Assembly: GCF_027925445.1 (NCBI RefSeq)
Contig: NZ_AP027149.1
Coordinates: forward strand, 682,001 to 746,000
From: Methylocystis bryophila
GTDB taxonomy: Bacteria; Pseudomonadota; Alphaproteobacteria; Rhizobiales; Beijerinckiaceae
DNA: 64,000 nt
Direction of reading: 5' to 3'
The position numbers and the translations under genes are program-made. Within the stretch, counting starts at the first letter, position 1, and each line of letters begins with the position of its first letter. Positions 1 to 10,624 of the stretch are shown here, one piece after another. The notes below the pieces were generated by a model that was not told the DNA's origin, did no database searches, and was given only the letters and a program-made list of their open reading frames with translations.

Positions 1-323
1 CCCTTCGCCGCCGCGAGCACGAGCACGATCTTCTCGCCGGGGCTCAGGCGGCCGTAGCGATGCAGCACGGAGAGGGCGAGAAGCGGCCAGCGCGTCACGG
101 CCTCCTGCGCGACCGCGGCGATCTCGCTTTCCGCCATGCCGGGGTAGTGCTCGATCTCGAGCGCCGCGATGGCGCCCGCTTCGCTCCGGCAAAGCCCGGT
201 GAAGGCCACGAGCCCGCCGATGTCCGCCCCGGTGGCGAGAATCTCCCGCTCCTCTTGCACCGCGTCGAAGGGCTCGGCGCAGAGACGAATCACGACCCTC
301 GGCCCTTGCTGCGCTTGTCTCAT
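1..323 (-). CDS. moaE: Molybdopterin synthase catalytic subunit MoaE (partial, C-terminus outside window)
   Basis: The reading frame runs off the left edge without a stop, so only the N-terminal ~107 residues are present. I recognise the MoaE pattern: an early AEPFD segment, a GLVAFTGLCR strand, the EHYPGM motif, RWPL, and HRYGRLSPGEKIVLV. MoaE is the large subunit of MPT synthase, which uses MoaD thiocarboxylate to build molybdopterin dithiolene in the cytoplasm. The catalytic lysines lie in the missing C-terminal part. The ATG at 323 is used here; a GTG at 293 (just before IRLCAEPF) would give a more typical MoaE start. Its own upstream flank holds a palindromic repeat, so it is not obviously in an operon with rnd. 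Confidence 0.85.
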   Translation of the reverse strand, partial: MRQAQQGPRVVIRLCAEPFDAVQEEREILATGADIGGLVAFTGLCRSEAGAIAALEIEHYPGMAESEIAAVAQEAVTRWPLLALSVLHRYGRLSPGEKIVLVLAAAK

Positions 324-351
324 CGGCGAGGCCTTTTCGTCTACGCGCTCT

Positions 352-485
352 TAGCGCGTTTCCCGCTCGAACGGAATCGTTCGAGCGATAAGGGATCGCG
401 CCAAATCAAAAGGTTGGAGCATGTCCTGACCGGGAATCCGCTTCGCACTTTTCCTGGACATGCTCGAGAGCGCGTCCCGATCGCG
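352..485 (-). repeat. Palindromic intergenic repeat, family A (reverse copy) plus a short extra module
   Basis: Positions 352-465 match, in reverse orientation, the ~116-bp family A repeat seen at 19429, 42395 and 46300. It has two imperfect palindromes: one around GCTCGAACGGAATCGTTCGAGC and one around the GAGCATGTC...GACATGCTC arms, joined by an AT-rich CAAATCAAAAGGTTG-like spacer. Positions 466-485 match in reverse complement the end of the variant element at 26111-26222. It lies between the convergent-free ends of moaE and rnd and carries no gene of its own. Confidence 0.85.
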
Positions 486-520
486 CCCACCGCGGAGTCG
501 TTTCTGCGACTTGGCCGTTT

Positions 521-1672
521 TCAGGCGTCCTGCCAGTCGAGGGTCACGACCTTGCCGTTCTCGACCGCGAGCGCGAGGCGCCCGCGCTTCAGCTCCAGCG
601 CCTTGTCGCCGAAGACCGCACGCCGCCATCCCTTCAGGGCCATCACATCGGCGTTGTCATTGGCGGCGATCGCCTCGAGGTCGTCGACGGTGGCGATCAT
701 CTTCGCGGCGACGCCGATCTCTTCGCAGACCAGACGCAAGAGTACCTTCAAGAGCTCGACGGTCGCGCCATTGCCGCTGCGCCGGTCTCGCTCGATCGCC
801 GGCAGCGAGGCGGGGTCGCGCGCCATCGCCCGCTCGATCGCCGCCAGGATCTCGGCGCCCGAGCGGGAACGCTCGAGCCCGCGGGGCGTGGCGCGCAAAT
901 TCGAGAGCGCCTCTTCCGTGCGCGGGGCGGCGAGCGCGATCTCGACGAGGGCGTCGTCCTTGAGCACGCGCGCGCGCGGCACGTCGCGGGCTTGCGCCTC
1001 CGCCTCGCGCCAGGCCGCGAGCTCGATCAGGGTCGCGAGATCGCGAGGCTTCCTCGCTCGGTGGCGAAGTCGCTCCCAGGCGTCGTCGGGATGCTGCTCA
1101 TAGGTCGCGGGGGAGGTGAGCGCCTCCATCTCGTCGGCGAGCCAGTCGAGGCGCGCCGAGCGCTCCAGCTGGCTCCGCAGATGCAGATAGATGTCGCGCA
1201 GATGGGTCACGTCGGCGATGGCGTAACGGACTTGAGCCTCCGAGAGCGGACGTCGCGACCAGTCCGTGAAGCGCGAGGATTTGTCGACGTTGACCCGGGC
1301 GATCGCCTTGGCGAGCTCCCCATAGGAGGCCTGATCGCCGAAGCCGCAGACCATGGCGGCGACCTGGGTGTCGAAGAGGGGCTTGGGGATAAGCCCCGCG
1401 AGCCGCCAGACGATCTCGAGGTCTTGACGGGCGGCGTGGAACACCTTGACCACCGCCTCATTCGCCATCAATTCGAAAAACGGCGTCAGATCAACGCCCT
1501 CGGCGAGAGCGTCGATGGCGGCCGCCTCCTCGGGCGAGGCGAGCTGAATGACGCAGACCTTTGGCCAGAAGGTCGTTTCCCGCAAGAATTCGGTGTCGAC
1601 CGTGACAAAGGGGTGGGCCGCAAGCCGTTCGCAGAGAGCGGCCACTTCGTCGGTGGTGGATAAGAGACTCAT
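521..1672 (-). CDS. rnd: Ribonuclease D
   Basis: A 383-residue protein with the DEDDy 3'-5' exonuclease domain followed by an HRDC-type helical region (about residues 205-285). Catalytic acidic residues are visible: D26 and E28 in TVDTEFL, D84 in HAARQD, and Y150/D154 in the YAIAD motif. RNase D trims tRNA 3' ends and other structured RNAs in the cytoplasm. Length and domain order are normal for the family. It is transcribed leftward; the next gene downstream is moaE beyond a repeat, and eipB ends 77 bp upstream on the same strand. Start ATG at 1672 precedes the conserved VDTEF strand by the usual distance. Confidence 0.95.
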   Translation of the reverse strand: MSLLSTTDEVAALCERLAAHPFVTVDTEFLRETTFWPKVCVIQLASPEEAAAIDALAEGVDLTPFFELMANEAVVKVFHAARQDLEIVWRLAGLIPKPLFDTQVAAMVCGFGDQASYGELAKAIARVNVDKSSRFTDWSRRPLSEAQVRYAIADVTHLRDIYLHLRSQLERSARLDWLADEMEALTSPATYEQHPDDAWERLRHRARKPRDLATLIELAAWREAEAQARDVPRARVLKDDALVEIALAAPRTEEALSNLRATPRGLERSRSGAEILAAIERAMARDPASLPAIERDRRSGNGATVELLKVLLRLVCEEIGVAAKMIATVDDLEAIAANDNADVMALKGWRRAVFGDKALELKRGRLALAVENGKVVTLDWQDA

Positions 1673-1749
1673 CGCGCCAATTCTAAATCATTTGCCTCTG
1701 GTTCTGAAGCTATTTGCTCGAGCGGGAGCGGACGGGCGTCGCGCGGAGG

Positions 1750-2598
1750 TCAGTTCGGCCTCTTGCACTTCGGCGGCGGCAGCAGCGTGAGGCTCGACGC
1801 CTTAGCCCCCAAGACGAAATCGCCATAGTCCAGCCTCATCGAATAGGTCACGCCGTTCTCGAACAGCTCGAGCATCAGCGTGTAGCTCGGCAGCTGATCC
1901 TTCTGCTCGATATCGAAATAAGAGATCGTGACCGGCCAGCGCCGCAGGTTTTTGAAGGCCTCGACCTGAAACGCCTTTTCCTGCGGTTCGATCTGGATGG
2001 GCGCGCCGATGATCGAGAGCGTGTCGAAGCGCTTGGAGCCGTCGCCCGAGCCGTCATAGACGCGGGCCGCGAGCATTTTTCCGCCGTCGCGCGCCGTTTG
2101 GAGAATTTTGCGCATGTGATCGGTCGGGAACAGGATCGGTCCGGCGTAATCGAGCTTGCCCCGCTTGGGCTTGCTGAGGTCGATCTCAACGTCGCCGGAC
2201 TTTTTCTTCTTGGCGACTCCGTCGGTTTCCTCGGTCGCGCCCGCGGATTCCGCATTGCTCACCTTCGTGGTGAGCTTGAAGCGGAAATCGGAGCCGTCGG
2301 CCGCCTCAAAAGTCGCCGAGCGCATATCGGAAACCTGCGCCTCGCCTTCCTGGGGTTGCAATTGCGTCAGCTGGCGGACGTTTTGAATATAGCCGTCGCA
2401 GGCCGAGCCCGAGAAGTCGAAAGTGATTCGGCCCCGCGCTTCGCTGGGGGCCTTGGCCCCATCCGCCCTAAGCAGGGAGAGATCGTAGATCGCGCGGTGC
2501 GGCGCAAGCGCCGGCGTTTGCGCAGCCGCACCCCCCAGGCCAGGCGTGAAAATGCAGGTCAAGGCAGCAACGCCAGCCGCGATTCGTTGCAACGCCAT
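1750..2598 (-). CDS. eipB: EipB-family (DUF1849) periplasmic cell-envelope integrity protein
   Basis: A 282-residue exported protein. The ATG at 2598 starts a typical signal peptide (MALQRIAAGVAALTC...) with a likely AAAQ cleavage region; the longer open frame upstream has no signal character. The mature part begins with an APHRAIYDLSL strand, then SEARGRITFDF and GSACDGY, typical of DUF1849. Cysteines sit in the early GSACDGY strand and at the extreme C-terminus (PPPKCKR), the two positions that form the disulfide closing the beta-spiral in Brucella EipB. EipB supports envelope integrity in Hyphomicrobiales. It is divergent from ridA with about 100 bp between starts. Confidence 0.85.
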   Translation of the reverse strand: MALQRIAAGVAALTCIFTPGLGGAAAQTPALAPHRAIYDLSLLRADGAKAPSEARGRITFDFSGSACDGYIQNVRQLTQLQPQEGEAQVSDMRSATFEAADGSDFRFKLTTKVSNAESAGATEETDGVAKKKKSGDVEIDLSKPKRGKLDYAGPILFPTDHMRKILQTARDGGKMLAARVYDGSGDGSKRFDTLSIIGAPIQIEPQEKAFQVEAFKNLRRWPVTISYFDIEQKDQLPSYTLMLELFENGVTYSMRLDYGDFVLGAKASSLTLLPPPKCKRPN

Positions 2599-2701
2599 GG
2601 ACGGAGTCTCCCGGTCAGAGCCGACGTTGCGCCGGACGCCGCGAGAAATTACGGTTTCGCTCCCGAAGGCGCAAATCCTAATTCCCCGAGAGGTTACGAT
2701 C

Positions 2702-3175
2702 ATGACGGAAAACTCGCCGCTCGCCCGGCTCGCTGCGCTGGGGCTTGCGCTTCCGCCGGCCGCCGCCCCCGTCGCCAATTACGTTCCGGTCACGCGAGCC
2801 GGCCATCTGCTCTTCGTCTCCGGACAATTGCCGGTCGCGGCCGGCAAGGTCGATCCCGCGCATCAGGGCAAGCTCGGGGCTCAGGTTTCGCTCGAAGCCG
2901 GCCAGGCCGCGGCGCGCCTTGCCGCCCTCAATGTGCTGGCCCAGGCCAACGCCGCCGTGGGCGATCTCGCCAAGCTGCGCGCCCTGCGGCTCGGCGGCTT
3001 CGTGAACGCCACGCCCGACTTCCAGCAGATCCCGCAGGTCGTGAACGGCGCCTCCGACCTCTTCGCCACTGTCCTCGGCGAGAACGGCAAGCACGCCCGC
3101 GCGGCGGTCGGCGTCGCGCAATTGCCGCTCGACGCCGCGGTCGAGATCGAGGCGACCTTCGAGATTATCGCTTAA
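2702..3175 (+). CDS. RidA/YjgF-family protein (longer ~150-residue subtype)
   Basis: 157 residues from the ATG at 2702, which has a GAGAGG ribosome site a few bases upstream; the longer open frame starting at 2546 overlaps eipB and is not used. The sequence has the RidA chorismate-mutase-like fold pattern: a VTRAGHLLFVSGQLP strand, a helix rich in alanine, then GGFVNATPDF and a C-terminal VEIEATFEII strand. RidA proteins hydrolyse reactive enamine/imine intermediates or act as related deaminases. The subfamily here (N-terminal ARLAALGLALP extension) has no assigned substrate. Convergent with corB, separated by a terminator hairpin. Confidence 0.85.
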   Translation: MTENSPLARLAALGLALPPAAAPVANYVPVTRAGHLLFVSGQLPVAAGKVDPAHQGKLGAQVSLEAGQAAARLAALNVLAQANAAVGDLAKLRALRLGGFVNATPDFQQIPQVVNGASDLFATVLGENGKHARAAVGVAQLPLDAAVEIEATFEIIA

Positions 3176-3203
3176 AGCGCCACGGACGCCCGTGCGCTTT
3201 TAT
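3174..3203. terminator. Bidirectional intrinsic terminator between ridA and corB
   Basis: Arms AAAGCGCCACGG and CCGTGCGCTTTT pair with one bulged base around a short loop, followed by TTTTATT on the plus strand; the 5' arm supplies the A-run needed for the other strand. It sits exactly between two convergent genes. Confidence 0.7.
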
Positions 3204-4480
3204 TCCTCCGCTTGAAGCTCGGGCGTGACCCGAAGCGAGGTGATGCGGTTGCGCATCTTGCGCAGCACCTCGAAGCGGAAGCCGTGGAAGCGGAAGACCT
3301 GGCCCGCCTCGGGGATCGCTCCGGCCTCATGGATCACGAGGCCGGCGATCGTCGTCGCCTCCTCGTCGGGCAGGCGCCAGTCCATGGCGCGGTTGAGGTC
3401 GCGCAGCGGCGAGGCGCCGTCGACGACGACCGACCCGTCCTTTTGAGGCCGCACCCCCGGCATCGCCGAATCATGCTCGTCGCGAATGTCGCCGACGATC
3501 TCCTCGAGAATGTCCTCGAGCGTCACGAGACCCATCACCTCGCCATATTCGTCGACGACGAAGGCGAAATGGGTCTTGCGCATCAAGAAGGCCTGCAACT
3601 GGTCTTCGAGCGTCGTCGCTTCTGGCGTGAACCAGGGCGCGAGCATGATCTCGTCGATCTTGAGCCGCGACGCATCCCCGCCGGCCGCGTCCAGCGCGCG
3701 CAGAAGATCCTTGGCGTGCAGCACGCCAATGAAATTGTCGGGTCGCTCGCGCCAGAGCGGCATGCGCGTGTAGGGGGAGGCCAAAACCTCTTTTATGATC
3801 TGATGCGGCGGCAGATCCGCATCGACCGCGCGCATCTTCGTGCGGTGGACCATCACGTCCGAGACATGCATGACGGTCAGATCGAGGACGCCGCCGAACA
3901 TGTCGCGCGCGCTGCGCTCGACATTGCCTTCCTGGTGGAGGATGTCCACAGTGCTCTTCAACTCGTCGTAGGGCGAGAGCATGGTGCGGCCGTGGCCGAG
4001 CTCGACGCCCGCGAGCTTCAGCATGGCGCGCACCAGAAGCTCGACGCCCGCGAGCAGCGGGCCGAAGACCGAAACGAAGAGATGAACCGGCCGCGCCACC
4101 GTCAAGGAAAAGCGGTCGGGATGGTTGATCGCCAGCGTCTTCGGCAGCACCTCGGCGGCGATGAGCAGCAAGGCCGTCATGACAAAGGTCGCATATACAG
4201 CGCCATTCTCGCCGACGAGCGCGATGAGCAGGCTGGTCATGACCGCGGAGCCGGCGATGTTGAAGAGCGTGTTGCCAAAGAGCAGCGCGGCGATCATCCG
4301 GTTCTTGTGTCGCAGCAACTGCGAGACGACGATGGCGCGCCGGTCTCCTTCTCTCTCGAGCGAATGCATATGCGCGAGCGAGGCGCCGGTGAGCGCCGTC
4401 TCGGAGCCCGAGAAGAACGCCGAGAGCAGCACGCAGCCCAGCACGACCAGAAGGGCCGAGAAAAGGTCGACAGCGCTCAA
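3200..4480 (-). CDS. corB: CorB/CNNM-type membrane transporter (DUF21-CBS-CorC_HlyC)
   Basis: 426 residues from the TTG at 4480, which follows a GGGGGCG ribosome site and lies 25 bp after the aroKB stop; an ATG start further in would remove the first membrane segment. The order is a DUF21 membrane domain (about residues 5-190, several hydrophobic helices, SGSETALTGAS motif), a CBS pair (about 205-330, with HFAFVVDEYGEVMGLVT), and a C-terminal CorC_HlyC domain. CNNM/CorB proteins are Mg2+ (and Co2+) exporters in the inner membrane gated by Mg-ATP binding to CBS. The gene is the downstream member of the aroKB-corB unit, an arrangement common in Hyphomicrobiales. Confidence 0.9.
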   Translation of the reverse strand: MSAVDLFSALLVVLGCVLLSAFFSGSETALTGASLAHMHSLEREGDRRAIVVSQLLRHKNRMIAALLFGNTLFNIAGSAVMTSLLIALVGENGAVYATFVMTALLLIAAEVLPKTLAINHPDRFSLTVARPVHLFVSVFGPLLAGVELLVRAMLKLAGVELGHGRTMLSPYDELKSTVDILHQEGNVERSARDMFGGVLDLTVMHVSDVMVHRTKMRAVDADLPPHQIIKEVLASPYTRMPLWRERPDNFIGVLHAKDLLRALDAAGGDASRLKIDEIMLAPWFTPEATTLEDQLQAFLMRKTHFAFVVDEYGEVMGLVTLEDILEEIVGDIRDEHDSAMPGVRPQKDGSVVVDGASPLRDLNRAMDWRLPDEEATTIAGLVIHEAGAIPEAGQVFRFHGFRFEVLRKMRNRITSLRVTPELQAEE

Positions 4481-4505
4481 GGTTCGCCCCCGCTTCGCGA
4501 GCCCA

Positions 4506-6281
4506 TCACATTTCGCTCTTGAGGAACGCGAGGACCTCTCTCGCGTCCACATTCTTTGCAACGAAGGCGCCGCCGATCTCGCGCGCCAGCACGAAGGTCA
4601 GCGCGCCGCGCTCCACCTTCTTGTCCTGCCGCATCGCCTCGAGAACGGCCTCGGCGTCGGAGCCGAAGTCGGGAATATCCGAGATCCGCGTGGGCAGACC
4701 GACGCGCTCCAGATGCCGCTCCACCCGCGTCGCGTCCTGGCTGTTGCACAGGCCGAGACGGTGCGAGAATCGGTAGGCCTGCGCGAGGCCGATCGCCACG
4801 GCCTCGCCATGCACGAGCCGCTGGCTGTTGTAACCCATGAGCCGCTCCAGCGCATGGCCGAAAGTATGGCCGAGATTGAGCAAGGCGCGCTCCCCCTGCT
4901 CGGTCTCGTCATTGCCTACGATGCAGGCCTTCATCTCGCAGCTCACCGCAATGGCGCAAATCTGCTCCGGCTTGCCGCAGAAGACGGCCTCCCCGTCGGC
5001 CTCGAGCCATTCGAAGAAACGGCGGTCGCGAATGAGCCCATATTTGACGACCTCGGCGTAGCCGGCGCGAAATTCGCGCTCAGGCAAGGTTTCGAGCGTG
5101 TCAATGTCGGCGAGGACGAGCGAGGGCTGGTGAAAGGCGCCGATTAGATTTTTGCCCTGCGGAGAATTAATGCCCGTCTTGCCGCCGACCGAACTGTCCA
5201 CCTGAGCGAGCAGCGTCGTCGGAATTTGCACGAAGCGGCATCCCCGGCGCAGGCTGGCCGAAACGAAGCCCGCCAAATCGCCGACGACGCCGCCGCCGAG
5301 CGCGATGACGACGTCGCGTCGCTCGATCTTGGCGGCGAGCGCCTCCTCCAGCACGCGGCCGAACACGGAGAGCGACTTCGAGCCCTCGCCCGCTTCGACC
5401 ACAATCGCGGCGGAGCGCAAGCCGCTCGCCTCGAGACTCGCCTGCAACGGCGAAAGATAGAGCGGCGCGACGTGGGAGTCGGTCACGATGGCGCAGGCTG
5501 CGCCCGGCGCAAGCTTTGCGATCCTCTCGCCGGCCTCGCTGAGGAGGCCCGAGCCGATCAAGATCTCGTAGGAGCGGGGACCGAGCTGGACCCGAACCGT
5601 TTCACGGTGGAGGGGCTCGTCGCGGCGGGGCGCAAATTGGTTCATTGAGGTCGGCAGATCTTCGAAGGGGCGTTTGGCGCCGCACGCCAGCGTCGGCAGG
5701 CGCTCGGCGAGCAGGGCGAGTGTTTGCTCGACCATCGCCTCGTGGGGGACATCGTGGGAGACGACTTTCAGATCGGCGGTCGCGTAGACCGGATTGCGCT
5801 CGTCCATAAGTCGGCGCAGCGTCGCGGACGGGTCTTCCGTCTGCAGCAGCGGCCGGTCGCTCTTGCGGCGCACGCGCCGCAGCAAGGTGTCGTGATCTGC
5901 GTCGAACCAGATGGAGACGCCCCGCTCGGCGATGCGTCGTCTCGTTCGCGGGTCGAGGAAAGCGCCGCCGCCGGTCGCCAGCACCATCGGACCGCCGTTC
6001 AGAAGTCGGTACAGCACGCGTCGTTCGCCGTCGCGGAAATAGCCCTCGCCGAATTTCGCGAAGATCTCTGGAATCGACATGCCCGCAGCAGTGGCGATCT
6101 CGACGTCGGCGTCGATGAATTTTAGCCCCAGCCGCTGGGCCAGCTTTTGTCCGATCGAACTCTTTCCCGATCCCATCATGCCGATGAGCACGATGCAATT
6201 ATCCTCAAGAAGAGCCCGGATCGCCGCCGGACGCGGATCTGCCGGCGCAATGGTCGTTTCGGCGCAAGGACTCGTTGTCAT
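4506..6281 (-). CDS. aroKB: Bifunctional shikimate kinase / 3-dehydroquinate synthase (AroK-AroB fusion)
   Basis: One uninterrupted 591-residue frame carries two shikimate-pathway enzymes. Residues about 25-200 are shikimate kinase: P-loop GMMGSGKS at 34-41, the FIDADVE motif at 55-61 and GGG at 104-106. Residues about 213-591 are dehydroquinate synthase: ALGGGVVGDLAGF, PTTLLAQVDSSVGGKTG, the GYAEVVKYG lysine region, and LGHTFGHALE with metal-binding histidine. These genes are usually adjacent and separate in related bacteria; here there is no stop between them. An internal ATG at 5645 (MNQFAPRR) could still start a separate AroB, but it has no good ribosome site. Upstream is a Nudix gene, downstream corB. 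Confidence 0.93.
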   Translation of the reverse strand: MTTSPCAETTIAPADPRPAAIRALLEDNCIVLIGMMGSGKSSIGQKLAQRLGLKFIDADVEIATAAGMSIPEIFAKFGEGYFRDGERRVLYRLLNGGPMVLATGGGAFLDPRTRRRIAERGVSIWFDADHDTLLRRVRRKSDRPLLQTEDPSATLRRLMDERNPVYATADLKVVSHDVPHEAMVEQTLALLAERLPTLACGAKRPFEDLPTSMNQFAPRRDEPLHRETVRVQLGPRSYEILIGSGLLSEAGERIAKLAPGAACAIVTDSHVAPLYLSPLQASLEASGLRSAAIVVEAGEGSKSLSVFGRVLEEALAAKIERRDVVIALGGGVVGDLAGFVSASLRRGCRFVQIPTTLLAQVDSSVGGKTGINSPQGKNLIGAFHQPSLVLADIDTLETLPEREFRAGYAEVVKYGLIRDRRFFEWLEADGEAVFCGKPEQICAIAVSCEMKACIVGNDETEQGERALLNLGHTFGHALERLMGYNSQRLVHGEAVAIGLAQAYRFSHRLGLCNSQDATRVERHLERVGLPTRISDIPDFGSDAEAVLEAMRQDKKVERGALTFVLAREIGGAFVAKNVDAREVLAFLKSEM

Positions 6282-6338
6282 GCGGCCAATCTATACCGGA
6301 TCGCTAGAAATTTCAGCCGCAAATGCGCCGCCCTCCCC

Positions 6339-7067
6339 TCACGCCGCCAGAGCGCTCTCAAGGAACGCCTTCATGAATTCGGGCAGGCGCGCTTCGGCGA
6401 GCTCGGCTTTCCGACGGAAAACGCGCATTCCCGCAAGCTCGGGATTCTGCTGGCCGCGGATATAGCGCAGCGTCTGCTCGACCTGCGTCTCGGCGTCATT
6501 TGGAAGATTGACGACGCGCAGGCAAGCCCGTTGGTTCTTATGGGATATGACGCGCCATCCGGGCTGGAGGTCGCGCTCGTCGATGCGGATCCCCGTTTCC
6601 TCGGCGAGCTCGCGGATCAGGCATCCGGTCAGATCGACCTGGCTTCCGACGACGTCCTCGCGGTCCGGCGTGCCGCAGGGGAAGTAGACGAGGCCGGGCT
6701 GAGCGTGATTCTGGCTCATCTCGCCGGCAAGAAAGGCCCCGTCGCTGGAGCGCAACGCGGGGGCGGAAAAGCAGTTGAAGACGCCCCAGTTCGGTTGTCC
6801 CAGCCGCTTCCATACATAGAAACGCGAGAAGGGCGCCTCGAAGAACTCGGCCTCGAGCGTCGTTCGGCCGCAATCATCGACAACCGCCTCGACCCGCCGC
6901 GCGAGAAGAATGCGGCCGTCGTAAAGCGCGGAATTGCCGCTGCTCTGCTCACGCCACACCTCCTCGACCCTGCGCTCCTCGGCCTCGGAGAGATCCAGCC
7001 GATGCTCGACCAGACAGCAGCGCAGGCGGTCCGCCTCAAGGATTTGGCAAGCGGCGTTCATTGGCAA
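6339..7067 (-). CDS. Nudix hydrolase
   Basis: 242 residues. The C-terminal half carries a Nudix box: GTPDREDVVG, then about ten residues on, RELAEETGI, giving the REUXEEXGU catalytic helix that binds divalent metal for pyrophosphohydrolysis. The N-terminal ~110 residues are an extension with YDGRILLARRVEAVV and a FSRFYVWKRLG segment, as in Nudix proteins with an added beta domain. The substrate cannot be told from the sequence. It lies upstream of aroKB on the same strand with a 57-bp gap, so it may share transcription. Start ATG at 7067 (a second ATG follows two codons later). Confidence 0.8.
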   Translation of the reverse strand: MPMNAACQILEADRLRCCLVEHRLDLSEAEERRVEEVWREQSSGNSALYDGRILLARRVEAVVDDCGRTTLEAEFFEAPFSRFYVWKRLGQPNWGVFNCFSAPALRSSDGAFLAGEMSQNHAQPGLVYFPCGTPDREDVVGSQVDLTGCLIRELAEETGIRIDERDLQPGWRVISHKNQRACLRVVNLPNDAETQVEQTLRYIRGQQNPELAGMRVFRRKAELAEARLPEFMKAFLESALAA

Positions 7068-7228
7068 AACTCTCCGGTCGCGACGAAGGCGGTCTGAGTG
7101 CGCTCATGCGCATGCAACAGGTCGATGAAAATTTTATGCGCGCCGTCCTCCGGACGCTCGAGCCCTACGGTCTCGTCTATAGCGTGAACCGAGAGGCGCC
7201 GAGAGCAGGCGGAAGCGCAACGCGGCCG

Positions 7229-8122
7229 TCAAGGAGTCTCCAACTCGCCCTGCATCTCCAAAATCGTCACGCTGTCGCGATATTCGACGAGCTCGACGAC
7301 TCGGCCGTTTTCGAAACGGAGGAATTCGGCGAGCTCCACGACGCCGCGGCGTCCCGTTCCCCGATGCCGCCATTCCACCGTTCGCCGACAGGCGAGCGCT
7401 TCGCCGTCGACAAGGATGTCGGAAAGAGAAAAGTCCAGCTGCTCGAAGTCGACATTGATGGACTTCACAATGCCGATGACGGCGTCGACGCCGATATGTC
7501 GGCCAGCATAAGGAATGCGCGCGCGGTCGCCGACGAATTCGCAGACAATGTCGGGACAATAATGGCGCCGCAAACGGTCGTAGTCTGGGCCCCGCGGCGT
7601 GAGATAGTCTGCGAGCTCGCGCGCGCAGTCGACCATTTCCGTGCGCGTCAGTCCGGGATTCGAACGAGCGATTAGACTCGCCAATGGCTTCACGGCGCCG
7701 AAGGCGTCGGGCTTCGAGACGGGGGAATCCATGTATTCGTGCATTTCGACGATCAGGCCGTCTCGCCAGCGCAGGAAATAAGCCATGTCGAGAGAACAGA
7801 CGTGTCCGGTGCCGCGGTGGCGCCAGCTGGCCCGCCAGCGCATCGCATTGCGCGCCCCCTCGACCAGGATCTGCAGAATTTCGCCTTCGAACGGCTCCCA
7901 TTCCTCCTCGGCCCGTTTGAGATTTGCGACAAAAGCATCGCGTCCCTGGATCACGCCGGGCAGGAAGACGCCGAATTTAGAGCAATGAATGATGACGTCG
8001 GGGGCGAAATGGCGCCCGACGAGATCGATGCGGCCCGCAAGTCGCGCCTGCGTGATCTCCACCAGCCGCCGGCGCATCTCACCGCCTGGCCGCTCGGTGG
8101 GAGGTCTCGCCCGGTCTTGCAT
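7229..8122 (-). CDS. Tandem SnoaL-like (NTF2-fold) domain protein
   Basis: 297 residues from the ATG at 8122, which has a strong GGGGAAAGGG ribosome site; the frame upstream of it overlaps nothing conserved. Two SnoaL-like domains can be read: about residues 15-135 (HFAPDVIIHCSKFG, WRHRGTGHVCSLDM, WRDGLIVEMHEYMDS) and about 160-290 (YCPDIVCEFVGDRA, VEWRHRGTGRRG, ENGRVVELVEYRDS). The repeated WRHRGTG and EYxDS elements show an internal duplication. Such cone-shaped folds bind small hydrophobic ligands as cyclases, isomerases or ligand sensors; no function can be assigned. It ends 107 bp before... the ilvC end lies just downstream of its start on the same strand. Confidence 0.7.
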   Translation of the reverse strand: MQDRARPPTERPGGEMRRRLVEITQARLAGRIDLVGRHFAPDVIIHCSKFGVFLPGVIQGRDAFVANLKRAEEEWEPFEGEILQILVEGARNAMRWRASWRHRGTGHVCSLDMAYFLRWRDGLIVEMHEYMDSPVSKPDAFGAVKPLASLIARSNPGLTRTEMVDCARELADYLTPRGPDYDRLRRHYCPDIVCEFVGDRARIPYAGRHIGVDAVIGIVKSINVDFEQLDFSLSDILVDGEALACRRTVEWRHRGTGRRGVVELAEFLRFENGRVVELVEYRDSVTILEMQGELETP

Positions 8123-8239
8123 GAAGCCCTTTCCCCAGAGGCGTCTCTGCTTCGCGAGCCCAGCCTGGACCCGCCTCGGCCGGAGCTTCGCGCGACAGCA
8201 ATATCTGCCGTCGCGACGAGTTTCTCGGCTCATTATGCG

Positions 8240-10209
<1,970 letters not shown>

Positions 10210-10307
10210 GGCCTCTTCGCCTCTCCATCGCGCCCTGCGTCGCCGCATTGGCGCAGCGCGAAGCGTGCTTATATATTTTCCAGGCGTCGCAATCTTGGAG
10301 AATCGCC

Positions 10308-10613
10308 GTGGGCGGTCAGAATTCCGGAAAACCCGAAACGCCGAGGGGCGAGGTGGAGATCCTGCCGCCCGAGGGCAACAGTGGTCCCTGGGGCGACGCC
10401 GTCTATACGACGAAGCGTTTCGGCACGGTCAAGATCGTGCGACTCGGCCCCGTCGGCAGCGCGCTCCTGGGGCTCGGCCTTTTGGGGATGGTGACCTTCG
10501 GCTTTCTCTTTCTCGGCGGCTTGATGCTGCTGCTCCTGCCGATCGCCGGCGTCCTCACCTTCGGCGCCATGCTCTCCGGCCTGCTCGGCAATCCCTTCAG
10601 GCGGCTGCGCTGA
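10308..10613 (+). CDS. Small membrane protein, function unknown
   Basis: 101 residues from the GTG at 10308, preceded by GGAG at good spacing. The N-terminal ~45 residues are polar (GEVEILPPEG, then VYTTKRFGTVKIVRLG), followed by two adjacent hydrophobic helices spanning about residues 47-90. It looks like an inner-membrane protein with a cytoplasmic N-terminal tail. A TATATTTT stretch about 30 bp upstream could be a -10 element. I do not recognise the family. It is convergent with the thioredoxin-like gene, 11 bp away. Confidence 0.6.
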   Translation: MGGQNSGKPETPRGEVEILPPEGNSGPWGDAVYTTKRFGTVKIVRLGPVGSALLGLGLLGMVTFGFLFLGGLMLLLLPIAGVLTFGAMLSGLLGNPFRRLR

Positions 10614-10624
10614 AAACGTGAAGC

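Noticed and set aside
3212..4522. Long plus-strand open frame opposite corB
   Set aside because: It is a GC-rich antisense shadow; the minus-strand frame has clear DUF21/CBS/CorC domains.
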